A DNA stretch of 26,781 bases from contig NZ_CAJTYX010000040.1 in assembly GCF_910583865.1 (NCBI RefSeq), forward strand, positions 1 through 26,781. Direction: 5' to 3'. Positions within the stretch are counted from its first letter, which is position 1. Every line of letters begins with the position of its first letter. The notes beneath the pieces were generated by a model, which was not told where the DNA came from, ran no database searches, and worked only from the letters and a program-made list of their open reading frames with translations. A program made the position numbers and the translations under genes. Shown here one piece after another: positions 1-6,938 of the stretch. The DNA comes from an uncultured Muribaculum sp. GTDB taxonomy: Bacteria; Bacteroidota; Bacteroidia; Bacteroidales; Muribaculaceae.

Positions 1-147
1 TGTGCTTATGGCTTTGAACGCCTCATACGCCTTTCTCGCCGCTTCCTTTTCAGCGTTGCTGACGGGAGCGGGGTTCGCCATTCTCTTGGCGAAATTTTCA
101 GCGTCCTTGCCCCTTAATACGGGGGTTTCTTTTATAGGTCGTGCCAT
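1..147 (-). CDS. Small unidentified protein, partial (runs off left edge)
   Basis: An ATG at 147-145 on the minus strand opens a frame that stays open to the window edge, giving 49 residues that begin MARPIKETPVLRGKDAENFA. An AAGGAG Shine-Dalgarno sequence sits at 155-160, seven bases before the start, and a perfect TAnnTTTG -7 box lies at 178-185, so the start is well supported. The visible part is charged and helical, rich in Lys, Ala and Glu, without signal peptide or membrane segment. The opening resembles small Bacteroidales proteins that I remember as often being the first gene of a two-gene pair, which suggests an antitoxin-like role. That is a weak inference, because neither the C-terminus nor the next gene is visible. 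Confidence 0.6.
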   Translation of the reverse strand, partial: MARPIKETPVLRGKDAENFAKRMANPAPVSNAEKEAARKAYEAFKAIST

Positions 148-177
148 GTCTGTACTCCTTTGTTGCTTATTAGTTTA

Positions 178-185
178 CAAAGATA
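178..185 (-). promoter_or_regulatory. Bacteroidetes -7 box (TATCTTTG) for the left-edge gene
   Basis: Read on the minus strand the sequence is TATCTTTG, a perfect match to the Bacteroidetes -7 consensus TAnnTTTG, about 30 bases before the start codon at 147. A TTGAC lies upstream but at a spacing of 25 rather than about 20 bases, so only the -7 element is convincing. Confidence 0.55.
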
Positions 186-248
186 CAACAAATTTCTGAT
201 ATACAGAGTTGTCAAGCCAGAGCTGGCGCATGAGAAAATCCAGTCAGT

Positions 249-280
249 ATTGACATTTGTCGATTTAATTGCTAATTTTG
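249..280 (+). promoter_or_regulatory. Candidate Bacteroidetes promoter for the 74-residue membrane protein
   Basis: ATTG at 249-252 is followed after 20 bases by TAATTTTG at 273-280, matching the -33/-7 pattern TTG-N20-TAnnTTTG. Transcription would begin near 287, leaving a leader of about 70 bases before the ATG at 356. Confidence 0.5.
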
Positions 281-355
281 CAAAAATGCTCAGTAAATCG
301 GCTGATTTAACCTTAAAAAGACAACACTTACATTTTATTACTAAAACTACTGATT

Positions 356-580
356 ATGGGAACATTGTTTTTTGGTATTTTTGCGCTACTTTTTGGTCTA
401 TTCACCATATATCTGCGGTTATTCAAAGCTTCTGAAGGACTTGGAAAACTCGATAAGATGAAAAAAACGTACGGAGAGAAAGCAGGAACAATCATTCATA
501 TTTTCTCATATACCGTTCTTCCAATCGCCGCCGGCATATTATTCATAGTCGCATATTATAATGGTAGTGACATCTTCTAA
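356..580 (+). CDS. Small two-helix membrane protein, unknown function
   Basis: This 74-residue protein has a hydrophobic N-terminal segment (about residues 3-22), a basic central loop (about 25-45, rich in Lys and Gly) and a second hydrophobic segment (about 48-67). The simplest model is an inner-membrane hairpin with the basic loop in the cytoplasm. A candidate promoter lies upstream at 249-280 and the stop is a clean TAA. There is no strong Shine-Dalgarno sequence, which is normal in this phylum. I do not recognise a family. The neighbours, an unidentified small gene and the beta-lactamase unit, lie on the opposite strand and give no functional hint. Confidence 0.55.
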   Translation: MGTLFFGIFALLFGLFTIYLRLFKASEGLGKLDKMKKTYGEKAGTIIHIFSYTVLPIAAGILFIVAYYNGSDIF

Positions 581-611
581 TAAATCATGTTCTTCAACCC
601 ACTAACGTGAA

Positions 612-1634
612 TCAACAGGCTTGCATGCCCTTGGAATCCGGTGAGGGATGTGTGGGATATGAGGAGACGAAGCCGTAGACCACGGAGGATATGCGGGAGA
701 TGAGCGAGGATGCTTCGGTCTCGTTGCCGGCGAAGTCTTTGACGAATACCACCAGGGTATATGAAGTGCCATCGGGGAGAACCACATGTGCGGCATCGTT
801 GTGCGCAATCAGACGTCCCTCTCCGTTGACATACCCCGAACCGGTCTTATGCGCAATGACAATCCCCTCCTTATCGGCAAGCGGAGCCGATATGCGGTCG
901 ACGCCGGTGGTGCAATTCCGAAGCGCATCGCATATAAACTCCCGGCTCTCCGACGAAAGGATACTGTCATTGAACAGCCTGTCGACAAGCACGGCTGTCG
1001 ACACCGGCGACGAATGATTTTCATAGCTCAATGCATGGTCATGATGCATGTCGGACTCACGCACGGCAAGCCGGAAGCCGTCGCGAGGTACAAGCGTGGC
1101 AATGAAACTGTCGGTCTCCGCCACAGACAGCAGCCTGTCAAACATGATATTGCTTGCATTATTGTCGCTTTGCATAAGTGTGTAGCGCATCAGCGCACTG
1201 ACAGGGATATCGAATCGTGAGGCCGTGTGCTCCTTAAGCATCGGGCTCCATGTATCGGGGTCAAGGTCGACGCGCCTGACATGCAACACCGTGTCCACCG
1301 ACACCCCGCGAATGTCAAAGTCGTGGCATAACGCCACCGCCTGATGCAGCTTGAACACACTCATGAGCGGATACACGTCGCGGTCGTTGACCGCCACCGT
1401 GTCATGCCCATTCACTATGAGAGCCACGCCGACCTCGCCGTCCACACCTGAGACAATCGACTCAATGCTGTCACGTAGCGCATCACAATCCACAGCCGGT
1501 GCATCGCCGCCAGCAGCAACAGCACTCCGTCCGGCACATGACATCATGACCGAGATACCCGCACAAAGCATCACCGCCGAACCGAACCACTTCCTTGGAT
1601 TAAGAATTAGCGCCAACACCATATCCGGTCTCAT
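612..1634 (-). CDS. Class A (subclass A2, CfxA-like) beta-lactamase
   Basis: A serine beta-lactamase that would hydrolyse beta-lactams in the periplasm or at the membrane. All class A landmarks are present: S92-V-F-K95 (nucleophile and general base), S156-D-N158, a Glu at 193 in the omega-loop region (the Glu166 equivalent, in RESDMHHDH), and K263-T-G265. The C-terminal stretch around residues 243-270 (TGVDRISAPLADKEG, then HKTGSG) closely matches what I know of CfxA, and the DMHHDH-type omega loop is typical of subclass A2. The N-terminus has a hydrophobic signal ending MMSC at C33, a possible though imperfect lipobox. The length of 340 is slightly longer than CfxA (about 321). Its ATG overlaps the TGA of the upstream secreted protein by four bases (ATGA), implying coupled translation; an in-frame ATG four codons later is an alternative start. 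Base composition matches the neighbours and no mobile element flanks it, so it looks resident rather than recently acquired. Confidence 0.93.
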   Translation of the reverse strand: MRPDMVLALILNPRKWFGSAVMLCAGISVMMSCAGRSAVAAGGDAPAVDCDALRDSIESIVSGVDGEVGVALIVNGHDTVAVNDRDVYPLMSVFKLHQAVALCHDFDIRGVSVDTVLHVRRVDLDPDTWSPMLKEHTASRFDIPVSALMRYTLMQSDNNASNIMFDRLLSVAETDSFIATLVPRDGFRLAVRESDMHHDHALSYENHSSPVSTAVLVDRLFNDSILSSESREFICDALRNCTTGVDRISAPLADKEGIVIAHKTGSGYVNGEGRLIAHNDAAHVVLPDGTSYTLVVFVKDFAGNETEASSLISRISSVVYGFVSSYPTHPSPDSKGMQAC

Positions 1635-3439
1635 CTTACCGCAATCTTTACAACACAGTCGCCTACACGCACGACATATATTCCGGCAGCCCCGGCGGCA
1701 TACGACACTTCAGCATCATGGGACCCATCGGCCATCAACAACCGTCCATCGACAGTGAATACCGACACTTCAGCACCGTAAGGATTGGATATCCGAAGAG
1801 ACCTCCCATCAACGGCCACTGCTATGCCGCCAGATGAAGCATTCACATCCTCAATGCCCGACAAGCCCGACACTATCACTGAATTGGAACGTTCGCTCGT
1901 CACCTCGGGGAGATAGCCGTGCTTGTCGCGGTAGATGCCATTGACATAGTAACCCACCGTATCGTCATCATCAAGACCAAGATTTTCGGCCACACAGCTT
2001 GTATCGGGAGTCTCATATGTACGAACAGGTACAAGGATACGCTCTCCGGCGTTCATGTCGACCGTGACGCGCAGATTATCGAGAAACAGCATACCGAGCA
2101 TCTCCGAAGATACCAGTATGAACGAGTTAGACTTGCAGCCGCTGAAATCGAAACTCTTCGACGCCAGATCTTCCGTCACATCAAATTCGCGCCGGTCCAG
2201 ATATTCAAAAGAGCCGTCACCCTTATAATGTCCTATTGCGATGAAGCCCTTGGTCATGTTCTTGCGGCCCATGGCATCGAAAGCCACCGTCACGTTGCCT
2301 CCACCGACTGAAAGGTCGTAGACCGGCGATAAGAGCATGGCATCGTCAAACAGGCTGAAATCCTGGTTGTTCAGGCCGAGCATCCCTTTGGCGAAAGCCG
2401 GCATAACCACCTCCCAGTCGCCGTCTATGCGATATTCGAGCTCTTTCTGAGGCTTGTCGACCGTGCCTTCCGTGTCAAAATAGGAAAAATCAGTGCTAAC
2501 AAGGTCATATTTCCCTGCCGCTGACGCAGTATGTATCTTCACCACATGCATGGCATACACGGTGGCCACATCCGATTCCGACCATAAGCCGGTGAACCGG
2601 CCGTCGCCAACTTCCACGGCATCATATGCCACGGGGGCCGACACGCTTCCGGGCACTACTTCGATTCTATTGGACTCTTTCGTTATGCTCCCGTCCTTGC
2701 AGCCGCACACCGTGTAGTAATAGGGAGTGCCGAAGTCTATTCCCGTCACCTTGAAACTTGTGCTTTCCACAACCTTCCCTTCAAGCAGATATTCTCTGGA
2801 GAAGATAGTGGTGACCGGGTCATAACGCATGGTGAATACATTGAGTGCATACGAATCGACGCCGACAGTCTCCTCCCAGTTGGCAGTAAACGATTCGCGC
2901 GTGAAATCCGCAGCGGGCAGCGCCACAGGAATCGCCGCACCGCCGTCGTCCACGACGATATCGTCGATATAGAACGCACCGTACATTCCCGAGAATGCGA
3001 TATGGGTGTCAGTTGACCCGGCATTCATTGCTACGGAATATTCCTTCCACTCAGAGGTGAAAGTTAGAATGGCCGCCCCTTCGAGGTTATTATAGTCCAT
3101 GACAAAAGCCAGAGTGCCGTCGCTCTCCCCTTTGGCCCTGAACTTGACCATATAAGATCCGGCATTGCCACTTACATCGACCGAAGGCGTCGTAAGCACT
3201 CCGGTGCCCACCGCTATATAGGCGCAGCCTCCGGCCTGATAGACATCTGTTCCCGTCCATCCCGGAGTCTGCGTCATGTCCGGCGGCACAATACCGTCGA
3301 CAATCACGGAAGTCTCCTTAAACGGAGCCCCGTCGCTCCCCGATTTAAACCCGGAGAAATCTTCCTGCAACACTACGGCAGCACTCGACGCGGCACACGC
3401 AGCAAGTGCGACGATACATGTAAGTAACGATCGTTTCAT
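1631..3439 (-). CDS. Secreted beta-sandwich/FnIII protein with T9SS-like C-terminal domain
   Basis: This 602-residue protein starts with a Sec signal peptide (MKRSLLTCIVALAACAASSA, cleavage near 20). Residues about 22-165 resemble a carbohydrate-binding or choice-of-anchor jelly-roll domain (N-terminal EDFSGF, then FYIDDIVVDD). Residues about 172-262 read as a fibronectin type III module (FTRESFTANWEE, then YYYTVCGCKDG). A second jelly-roll follows at about 290-462 (FLDNLRVTV). The last 75 residues look like a type A T9SS sorting domain: a beta strand with EVSVFTVDGRLL, then GIYVVRVGDCVVKI. It is therefore probably exported and surface-anchored or released by type IX secretion, although no T9SS component is visible here. 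A perfect promoter lies at 3558-3588. No catalytic residues are recognisable, so adhesion or glycan binding is the most I would propose. Confidence 0.8.
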   Translation of the reverse strand: MKRSLLTCIVALAACAASSAAVVLQEDFSGFKSGSDGAPFKETSVIVDGIVPPDMTQTPGWTGTDVYQAGGCAYIAVGTGVLTTPSVDVSGNAGSYMVKFRAKGESDGTLAFVMDYNNLEGAAILTFTSEWKEYSVAMNAGSTDTHIAFSGMYGAFYIDDIVVDDGGAAIPVALPAADFTRESFTANWEETVGVDSYALNVFTMRYDPVTTIFSREYLLEGKVVESTSFKVTGIDFGTPYYYTVCGCKDGSITKESNRIEVVPGSVSAPVAYDAVEVGDGRFTGLWSESDVATVYAMHVVKIHTASAAGKYDLVSTDFSYFDTEGTVDKPQKELEYRIDGDWEVVMPAFAKGMLGLNNQDFSLFDDAMLLSPVYDLSVGGGNVTVAFDAMGRKNMTKGFIAIGHYKGDGSFEYLDRREFDVTEDLASKSFDFSGCKSNSFILVSSEMLGMLFLDNLRVTVDMNAGERILVPVRTYETPDTSCVAENLGLDDDDTVGYYVNGIYRDKHGYLPEVTSERSNSVIVSGLSGIEDVNASSGGIAVAVDGRSLRISNPYGAEVSVFTVDGRLLMADGSHDAEVSYAAGAAGIYVVRVGDCVVKIAVR

Positions 3440-3557
3440 GAAATCTTAGAATTTTTAGCGGACAGACCGCGATTAAGAATCATGCCATAATGGCACAATT
3501 ACGCATATCACAATAGCAAAATACACCTGCCTTATACGACAGAATATCATTTTGCCA

Positions 3558-3588
3558 CAAATATACGTCAAACATTCCACATAAACAA
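3558..3588 (-). promoter_or_regulatory. Bacteroidetes promoter driving the secreted protein and beta-lactamase
   Basis: On the minus strand TTG (3588-3586) is followed by exactly 20 bases and then TATATTTG (3565-3558), a perfect TAnnTTTG. Transcription should begin near 3551, giving a leader of about 110 bases before the ATG at 3439. No separate promoter is seen before the beta-lactamase gene, so both genes probably depend on this one. Confidence 0.65.
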
Positions 3589-3651
3589 CTTATCACCAAA
3601 ACATAATCGCCTCCCGAGAGGTTATATCTATCAGAACACAATTCCAACGAT

Positions 3652-4563
3652 ATGAAAAAAGACATGATATTTTTCTCCCCCGAAGTTGAGGGTCTTACCT
3701 CGACATCGGCCAACCATATCGCCAACATGGCCAAGGAGATGATACGCAACCTCGACACGTCGCTCGCCAATATGGTGTTCTACTCGACCGAGGTGTCGCT
3801 CATCGGAAGTGAAAAAAGCAACGTGTTAAGGCAGGGTAACACCGACAAGGATGTGACGGCTGTGGCCGACATGCTCCATCGGACCGCCCGGGCCAAATCA
3901 TTGATAGCATGGCTCCGCGAAGCCATAAAGGCAAAGGAGCGCCTGCTAAAGGAAGCGGAATCGCTGACCCTCGACGACTATGCCCGCGAAAAGGGCATTA
4001 CCCTCGAGAAGGAACCGCAGCTTGAAACCGCCCTGACGGAGGATGACTACTACGCATCGCTCTCGCTCGACGAACGCAACCGCTACTACGAGCTTGAGAC
4101 CCTCGCCGCCGTCATCGGCGAGGAGATCCATCCGGACGGACATTTCGCCGATGCCCGGAAAGAGCTCGACGAACGCAACTCGAAGCCGCACGACGTGAAA
4201 GGCGACGGACGCGACACGCTCATCTACACCTACACCCCCACCGTGAGCGGCACGGTAGTGGAGGAGACCTATTTCGCGCTGCAGAAGCAGTACCGCGAGG
4301 CACAGGCCAGGCTCAACTCGATAAAATACGATTGCCGCAAGGCCGTCCTCGAATCGGAAGTCAAGGTAAAGACCGACTATGCCGAAGCGATGAAAAAATA
4401 CACCTCGTCGCGCCAACTGCTCGAAGCCGAACTGGCAAAGGATATCCGGAAACGTGTAAAAGAGATTTCGGCATACCGCATCCTCATCCCGGATTCGTTA
4501 CGTGGAATATTCGACGAGGTATCGCATCTCGGAAAGGACAATGTAAGCGACAAGGAGGCATGA
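3652..4563 (+). CDS. Unrecognised charged coiled-coil-rich protein
   Basis: This 303-residue protein has neither signal peptide nor membrane segment, so it is probably cytoplasmic. It is strongly charged and mostly helical. Heptad-like Lys/Glu/Ala-rich stretches occur at about residues 75-105 and 205-275. A Tyr/Thr-rich segment near 190-203 (TLIYTYTPTVSGTVVEETYF) looks like a beta hairpin between the helical parts. The N-terminus (IFFSPEVEGLTSTSANHIAN) lacks any motif I know. It stands alone, divergent from the T9SS-like protein and followed by a 700-base gene-poor region. Codon use resembles neighbouring core genes, so it is unlikely to be recent cargo. I assign no function. Confidence 0.8.
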   Translation: MKKDMIFFSPEVEGLTSTSANHIANMAKEMIRNLDTSLANMVFYSTEVSLIGSEKSNVLRQGNTDKDVTAVADMLHRTARAKSLIAWLREAIKAKERLLKEAESLTLDDYAREKGITLEKEPQLETALTEDDYYASLSLDERNRYYELETLAAVIGEEIHPDGHFADARKELDERNSKPHDVKGDGRDTLIYTYTPTVSGTVVEETYFALQKQYREAQARLNSIKYDCRKAVLESEVKVKTDYAEAMKKYTSSRQLLEAELAKDIRKRVKEISAYRILIPDSLRGIFDEVSHLGKDNVSDKEA

Positions 4564-4722
4564 CCACATACTCCTTTCGGTAGACACGGAAACAGCGTCG
4601 GTCGGGAAAGATCCGTCCCATTTGCGGCGGACAATCCCTAATGGAGGGCGGAGACTGCCTACATCACAACATTTGACAGGGCGCATGCATTGATTCCTTC
4701 GGGAACCGGCATGCAATCATCT

Positions 4723-4933
4723 AAAGCCGCATCGTCGGCTTTGTAGCAAAATCAACAGGCCGGGGGCGCAAACCTCTTTTGCCGCCATTGATGGCTTGAC
4801 TGTCCGGAGGCGGTTTTTGCTCTTGACCGCGACCCCGGGTTTTAGCTTTTGATTTCGCTCTATCAGGCACGATCCGCCACCAGCCGCCACTCGTGGAGGC
4901 CACGCAGGGACACCCGTCCCGCATGGCCTCCAC
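4723..4933 (-). other. Hairpin-rich, apparently noncoding element (candidate structured RNA or dispersed repeat)
   Basis: No convincing gene covers this part of the 744-base gap between 4563 and 5308. It contains a chain of complementary segments: AAAGCCG/CGGCTTT (4723-4729 with 4736-4742), AAATCA/TGATTT (4749-4754 with 4850-4855), CCGGGG/CCCCGG (4760-4765 with 4833-4838), GCAAA/TTTGC (4768-4772 with 4778-4782), GCGG/CCGC (4810-4813 with 4827-4830) and a long imperfect hairpin at 4893-4933. The two outer pairs enclose the inner hairpins, as in a multibranched RNA. Short overlapping minus-strand frames exist but have low-complexity, proline- and arginine-rich products. The strand is a guess based on the terminal hairpin at 4742-4723. 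Helix pairing by chance in GC-rich DNA remains possible. Confidence 0.35.
4893..4933. repeat. Long imperfect inverted repeat
   Basis: GTGGAGGCCA (4893-4902) is exactly complementary to TGGCCTCCAC (4924-4933). Inside it GGGAC (4907-4911) pairs with GTCCC (4916-4920) around an ACCC loop. No T tract follows on either strand, so a simple terminator is unlikely. It sits between the structured element and the truncated RhuM remnant. Confidence 0.6.
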
Positions 4934-4967
4934 TTACGTATTGCGCTATGTACCAATCGCCAAAGGT

Positions 4968-5159
4968 TAACAGTTCATGCCAGTAAGCGCCTCCACCATT
5001 ACCTTTCAAGCGTTCGTCATCCATAGTGAAGCCTTTGATGATATACTCTTTCAACCGTTCGGTTGCCCAACGTCTGAAATGTGTGGCGATGACAGACCTG
5101 ATTCTATATCCCAACGAAATAATCATGTCAAGATTGTAGAATGGTATCTCACAAAACAA
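4968..5159 (-). pseudogene. Truncated RhuM-family remnant
   Basis: The minus-strand frame reads FYNLDMIISLGYRIRS, then THFRRWATERLKEYI, then KGFTMDDERLKGNGGG and YWHELL. This is the conserved middle of RhuM-family proteins (virulence RhuM, often carried on mobile elements and defence-type islands). An intact member is about 300 residues or more. Here similarity stops after HELL at about 4968, and the frame then continues through the inverted repeat at 4893-4933 before terminating at 4863. Upstream, the usual N-terminal helical domain is missing: the frame runs into the palindrome at 5161-5208 and an in-frame stop. No ATG precedes the conserved part. About 60 residues survive, so it is a decayed fragment and evidence of a past insertion and deletion at this site. 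Confidence 0.75.
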
Positions 5160-5160
5160 A

Positions 5161-5208
5161 GACGGCGCACCGATTGAATTCTTTGACGGAATTCATCGGC
5201 ACGCCGTC
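5161..5208. repeat. Near-perfect 20-bp palindrome
   Basis: The left arm at 5161-5181 (begins GACGGCG, ends GAATTC) and the right arm at 5189-5208 (begins GAATTC, ends CGCCGTC) are complementary apart from one bulged base and a short mismatch, around a 7-base loop TTTGACG. It abuts the broken N-terminal end of the RhuM remnant. It could be an element terminus or a terminator, but no T tract follows. Confidence 0.65.
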
Positions 5209-5295
5209 GGGTCATACTTGAATATGGATATACCTTATTGATTGCTTCCAAAAACACGCATCCCTATGTGTGTCCCTATAATCGGAATCGGCTTT

Positions 5296-5312
5296 TATGA
5301 CTGAAAGTCATA
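5296..5312 (-). other. Short perfect hairpin over the stress-protein stop codon
   Basis: TATGACT (5296-5302) pairs with AGTCATA (5306-5312) around a 3-base loop. The stop codon of the universal stress protein gene (5310-5308) lies inside it. In the gene's direction the hairpin is followed by AAAA, not a T run, so it is not a standard intrinsic terminator but could mark the transcript's 3' end. Confidence 0.35.
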
Positions 5313-6435
5313 CGGGAATGGCCATCATGGGGATGTCGGCGTGGAATAGCAGACGATGGGCAAGCGACGGATTGAATATGCGTGCAAACATGTTTTTCTT
5401 CTTGTTTGGCACGACAATGAAATCAATATGGCGGCTACGACCCAAAGCCTCGAAATCGTCCACGACATTTCCGGGCGACATCGTTGCCGAATGATATTCG
5501 AAGCGCGGATAGTGTTCGCGGCAATATTCCACCAAAGGCTCGACGGATGAAGCCTTGCGGCGTATCATGCCTTTTTTGTCGGGGATACCAAGCAGGGTGA
5601 CGCACAGATGCTCGTCGTTGAACAGCCGATACAGCGCGTCCATGGCAAGGATATCATCCTGGTCGAGATTGCAGAACAGCACCACATGCTTCACATCAGT
5701 GAACTCACCGAACGAGGCCGACTCGGGGATGGTGATAATCGGGAAACGGCAAGAATCAAGCACTTCGGCAGTGACACTGCCCACAAGTTCGCGCCCTTTC
5801 TTGTCGCTCTCACGCGTACCCATCACTATCAGCGACGGCCCATGCTCCTTGGCATACTCAGCAATCACCTCTTCGGGAAGGCCCTCAAGCACCTCCGTAG
5901 TGAACTTTACAGCGGGTAATTCACCGGATTTTATCCGTTCTTTCAGCCTCCGGGCATACACGTCCATGGTGTGGCGCGCCTCGTTGTCAAGTTCTCGTTG
6001 CAGTTCCACATCAGCCACTTCCTCATAACTCAGAGTATCGGAAAGCTGCGAAGGCATGGCAAGGTTCGGATCAAGAAAAGCGTTGATAAGGGCTATGGCG
6101 CTCCTGTGCCGCTCCGCTATGCCGAATGCGATATCAACCGCCTTTAGCGAATGGTCGGTGAAATCGACCGGTACGAGGATGAGGTTACCCTCCTCCCGAC
6201 GTTTCTCCCTCTCGCGGGCCAACGGCAGAAATATGTCGCGGTTCTCGATTATACGCAGAGCCTTGGGCAGGTCGCTTTCGAGTATACGAACCCTCACCCC
6301 GGGACTGACCACCGGCGTGGAGAGATTCACATTCTGCAACACGGCCTTCACGCCCTCGCCCTCAAGGAGAGCCTTGAGGGCGACAGCATGGTCATAGGTG
6401 TGTATTGCGACAGTGATAAGACGATCTTCTGCCAT
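5308..6435 (-). CDS. Tandem universal stress protein with N-terminal DUF2007-like domain
   Basis: Cytoplasmic, 375 residues. Residues about 1-70 (ITVAIHTYDHAVALKALLEG, then VRVRILESDLPKAL) match the small DUF2007 signal-transducing type that reads as a ferredoxin-like fold. Residues about 80-240 form a first Usp domain (LILVPVDFTDHSLKAVDIA, then LIVMGTRESD and LVGSVTAEVL) with a partial G-x2-G-x9-GS/T nucleotide motif. Residues about 250-375 form a second, degenerate Usp domain without that motif (PNKKKNMFARIFNPSL). I chose the ATG at 6435, which leaves a 40-base gap after the upstream helix-turn-helix-type gene; an ATG at 6501 would add 22 unusual residues and overlap that gene. The two genes are probably cotranscribed. 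Nucleotide binding and stress roles follow from the family and are not shown directly. Confidence 0.85.
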   Translation of the reverse strand: MAEDRLITVAIHTYDHAVALKALLEGEGVKAVLQNVNLSTPVVSPGVRVRILESDLPKALRIIENRDIFLPLAREREKRREEGNLILVPVDFTDHSLKAVDIAFGIAERHRSAIALINAFLDPNLAMPSQLSDTLSYEEVADVELQRELDNEARHTMDVYARRLKERIKSGELPAVKFTTEVLEGLPEEVIAEYAKEHGPSLIVMGTRESDKKGRELVGSVTAEVLDSCRFPIITIPESASFGEFTDVKHVVLFCNLDQDDILAMDALYRLFNDEHLCVTLLGIPDKKGMIRRKASSVEPLVEYCREHYPRFEYHSATMSPGNVVDDFEALGRSRHIDFIVVPNKKKNMFARIFNPSLAHRLLFHADIPMMAIPV

Positions 6436-6475
6436 CTCGGTGATCTGTCTATAGTACTTGTTTCCGGTGTGTGCG

Positions 6476-6736
6476 TTACTTGTCTGCGGCGTTCTCTTCA
6501 AGGATGGCTATTGCCATGTCGTAGATAGTGGTATCGTCAAGCACTACTATGCCTCCGTCGGGACCCGGCTCGATGTGGACGCCGCAGTTGTTGCCGAACT
6601 CATAGTTGGAACCGCCGAAATAGTTGCGTACGGTCTGCACGGTGGTATTGAGCTTATCGGCAATCTTATGCATCGAGCCGTCGGGGAGGCTGTCTTTGAT
6701 ACGGCGAAGGTCGTTGAAAGAAATAGTCTTTGTCAT
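6476..6736 (-). CDS. Small helix-turn-helix-type protein
   Basis: This 86-residue protein begins MTKTISFNDLRRIKDSLPDG. Residues about 20-42 (MHKIADKLNTTVQTVRNYFG) read as a helix-turn-helix of the kind that recognises DNA, with a turn at LNTTVQ. The C-terminal part is acidic and ends in a helix. The ATG at 6736 fits the conserved start; a longer frame to 6814 adds a low-quality leader. Proteins of this size and sequence type are common in Bacteroidales and are usually annotated only as DNA-binding. It sits 40 bases upstream of the stress protein gene, so it may regulate that gene and itself. I saw no clear -7 box: the nearest candidate, near 6848-6856, has one base too many in the spacer. Confidence 0.8.
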   Translation of the reverse strand: MTKTISFNDLRRIKDSLPDGSMHKIADKLNTTVQTVRNYFGGSNYEFGNNCGVHIEPGPDGGIVVLDDTTIYDMAIAILEENAADK

Positions 6737-6938
6737 GATACTATAGTTTTTAATGTGAATAATTAATTCGACATGATACCTGCACCGGCCTCTGCCGACA
6801 CGTTGTATCTTCATTTCCCTAAATTAGGATATTCCACCCATAAAAACAAATTTTACGGGAATGAATGTTCTCTGTTTTACAACATGTTTTTGTACCTGCC
6901 GAATCTCCACGCCACTAATGCAGTGAGACACAAACCTT

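Noticed and set aside
4717..4956. Overlapping minus-strand frames that could encode 70-79 residue proteins
   Set aside because: Both are low-complexity, overlap each other in different phases and coincide with the complementary segments; a noncoding element explains the sequence better.
5254..5273. Hairpin ACACGCAT/ATGTGTGT with a 4-base loop
   Set aside because: It needs a G-U pair, has no T run on either strand and has no gene in position to use it, so I could not assign a role.
6905..6938. Possible terminator after batE (CACT/AGTG hairpin)
   Set aside because: The stem has only four pairs and no T run follows on the minus strand.
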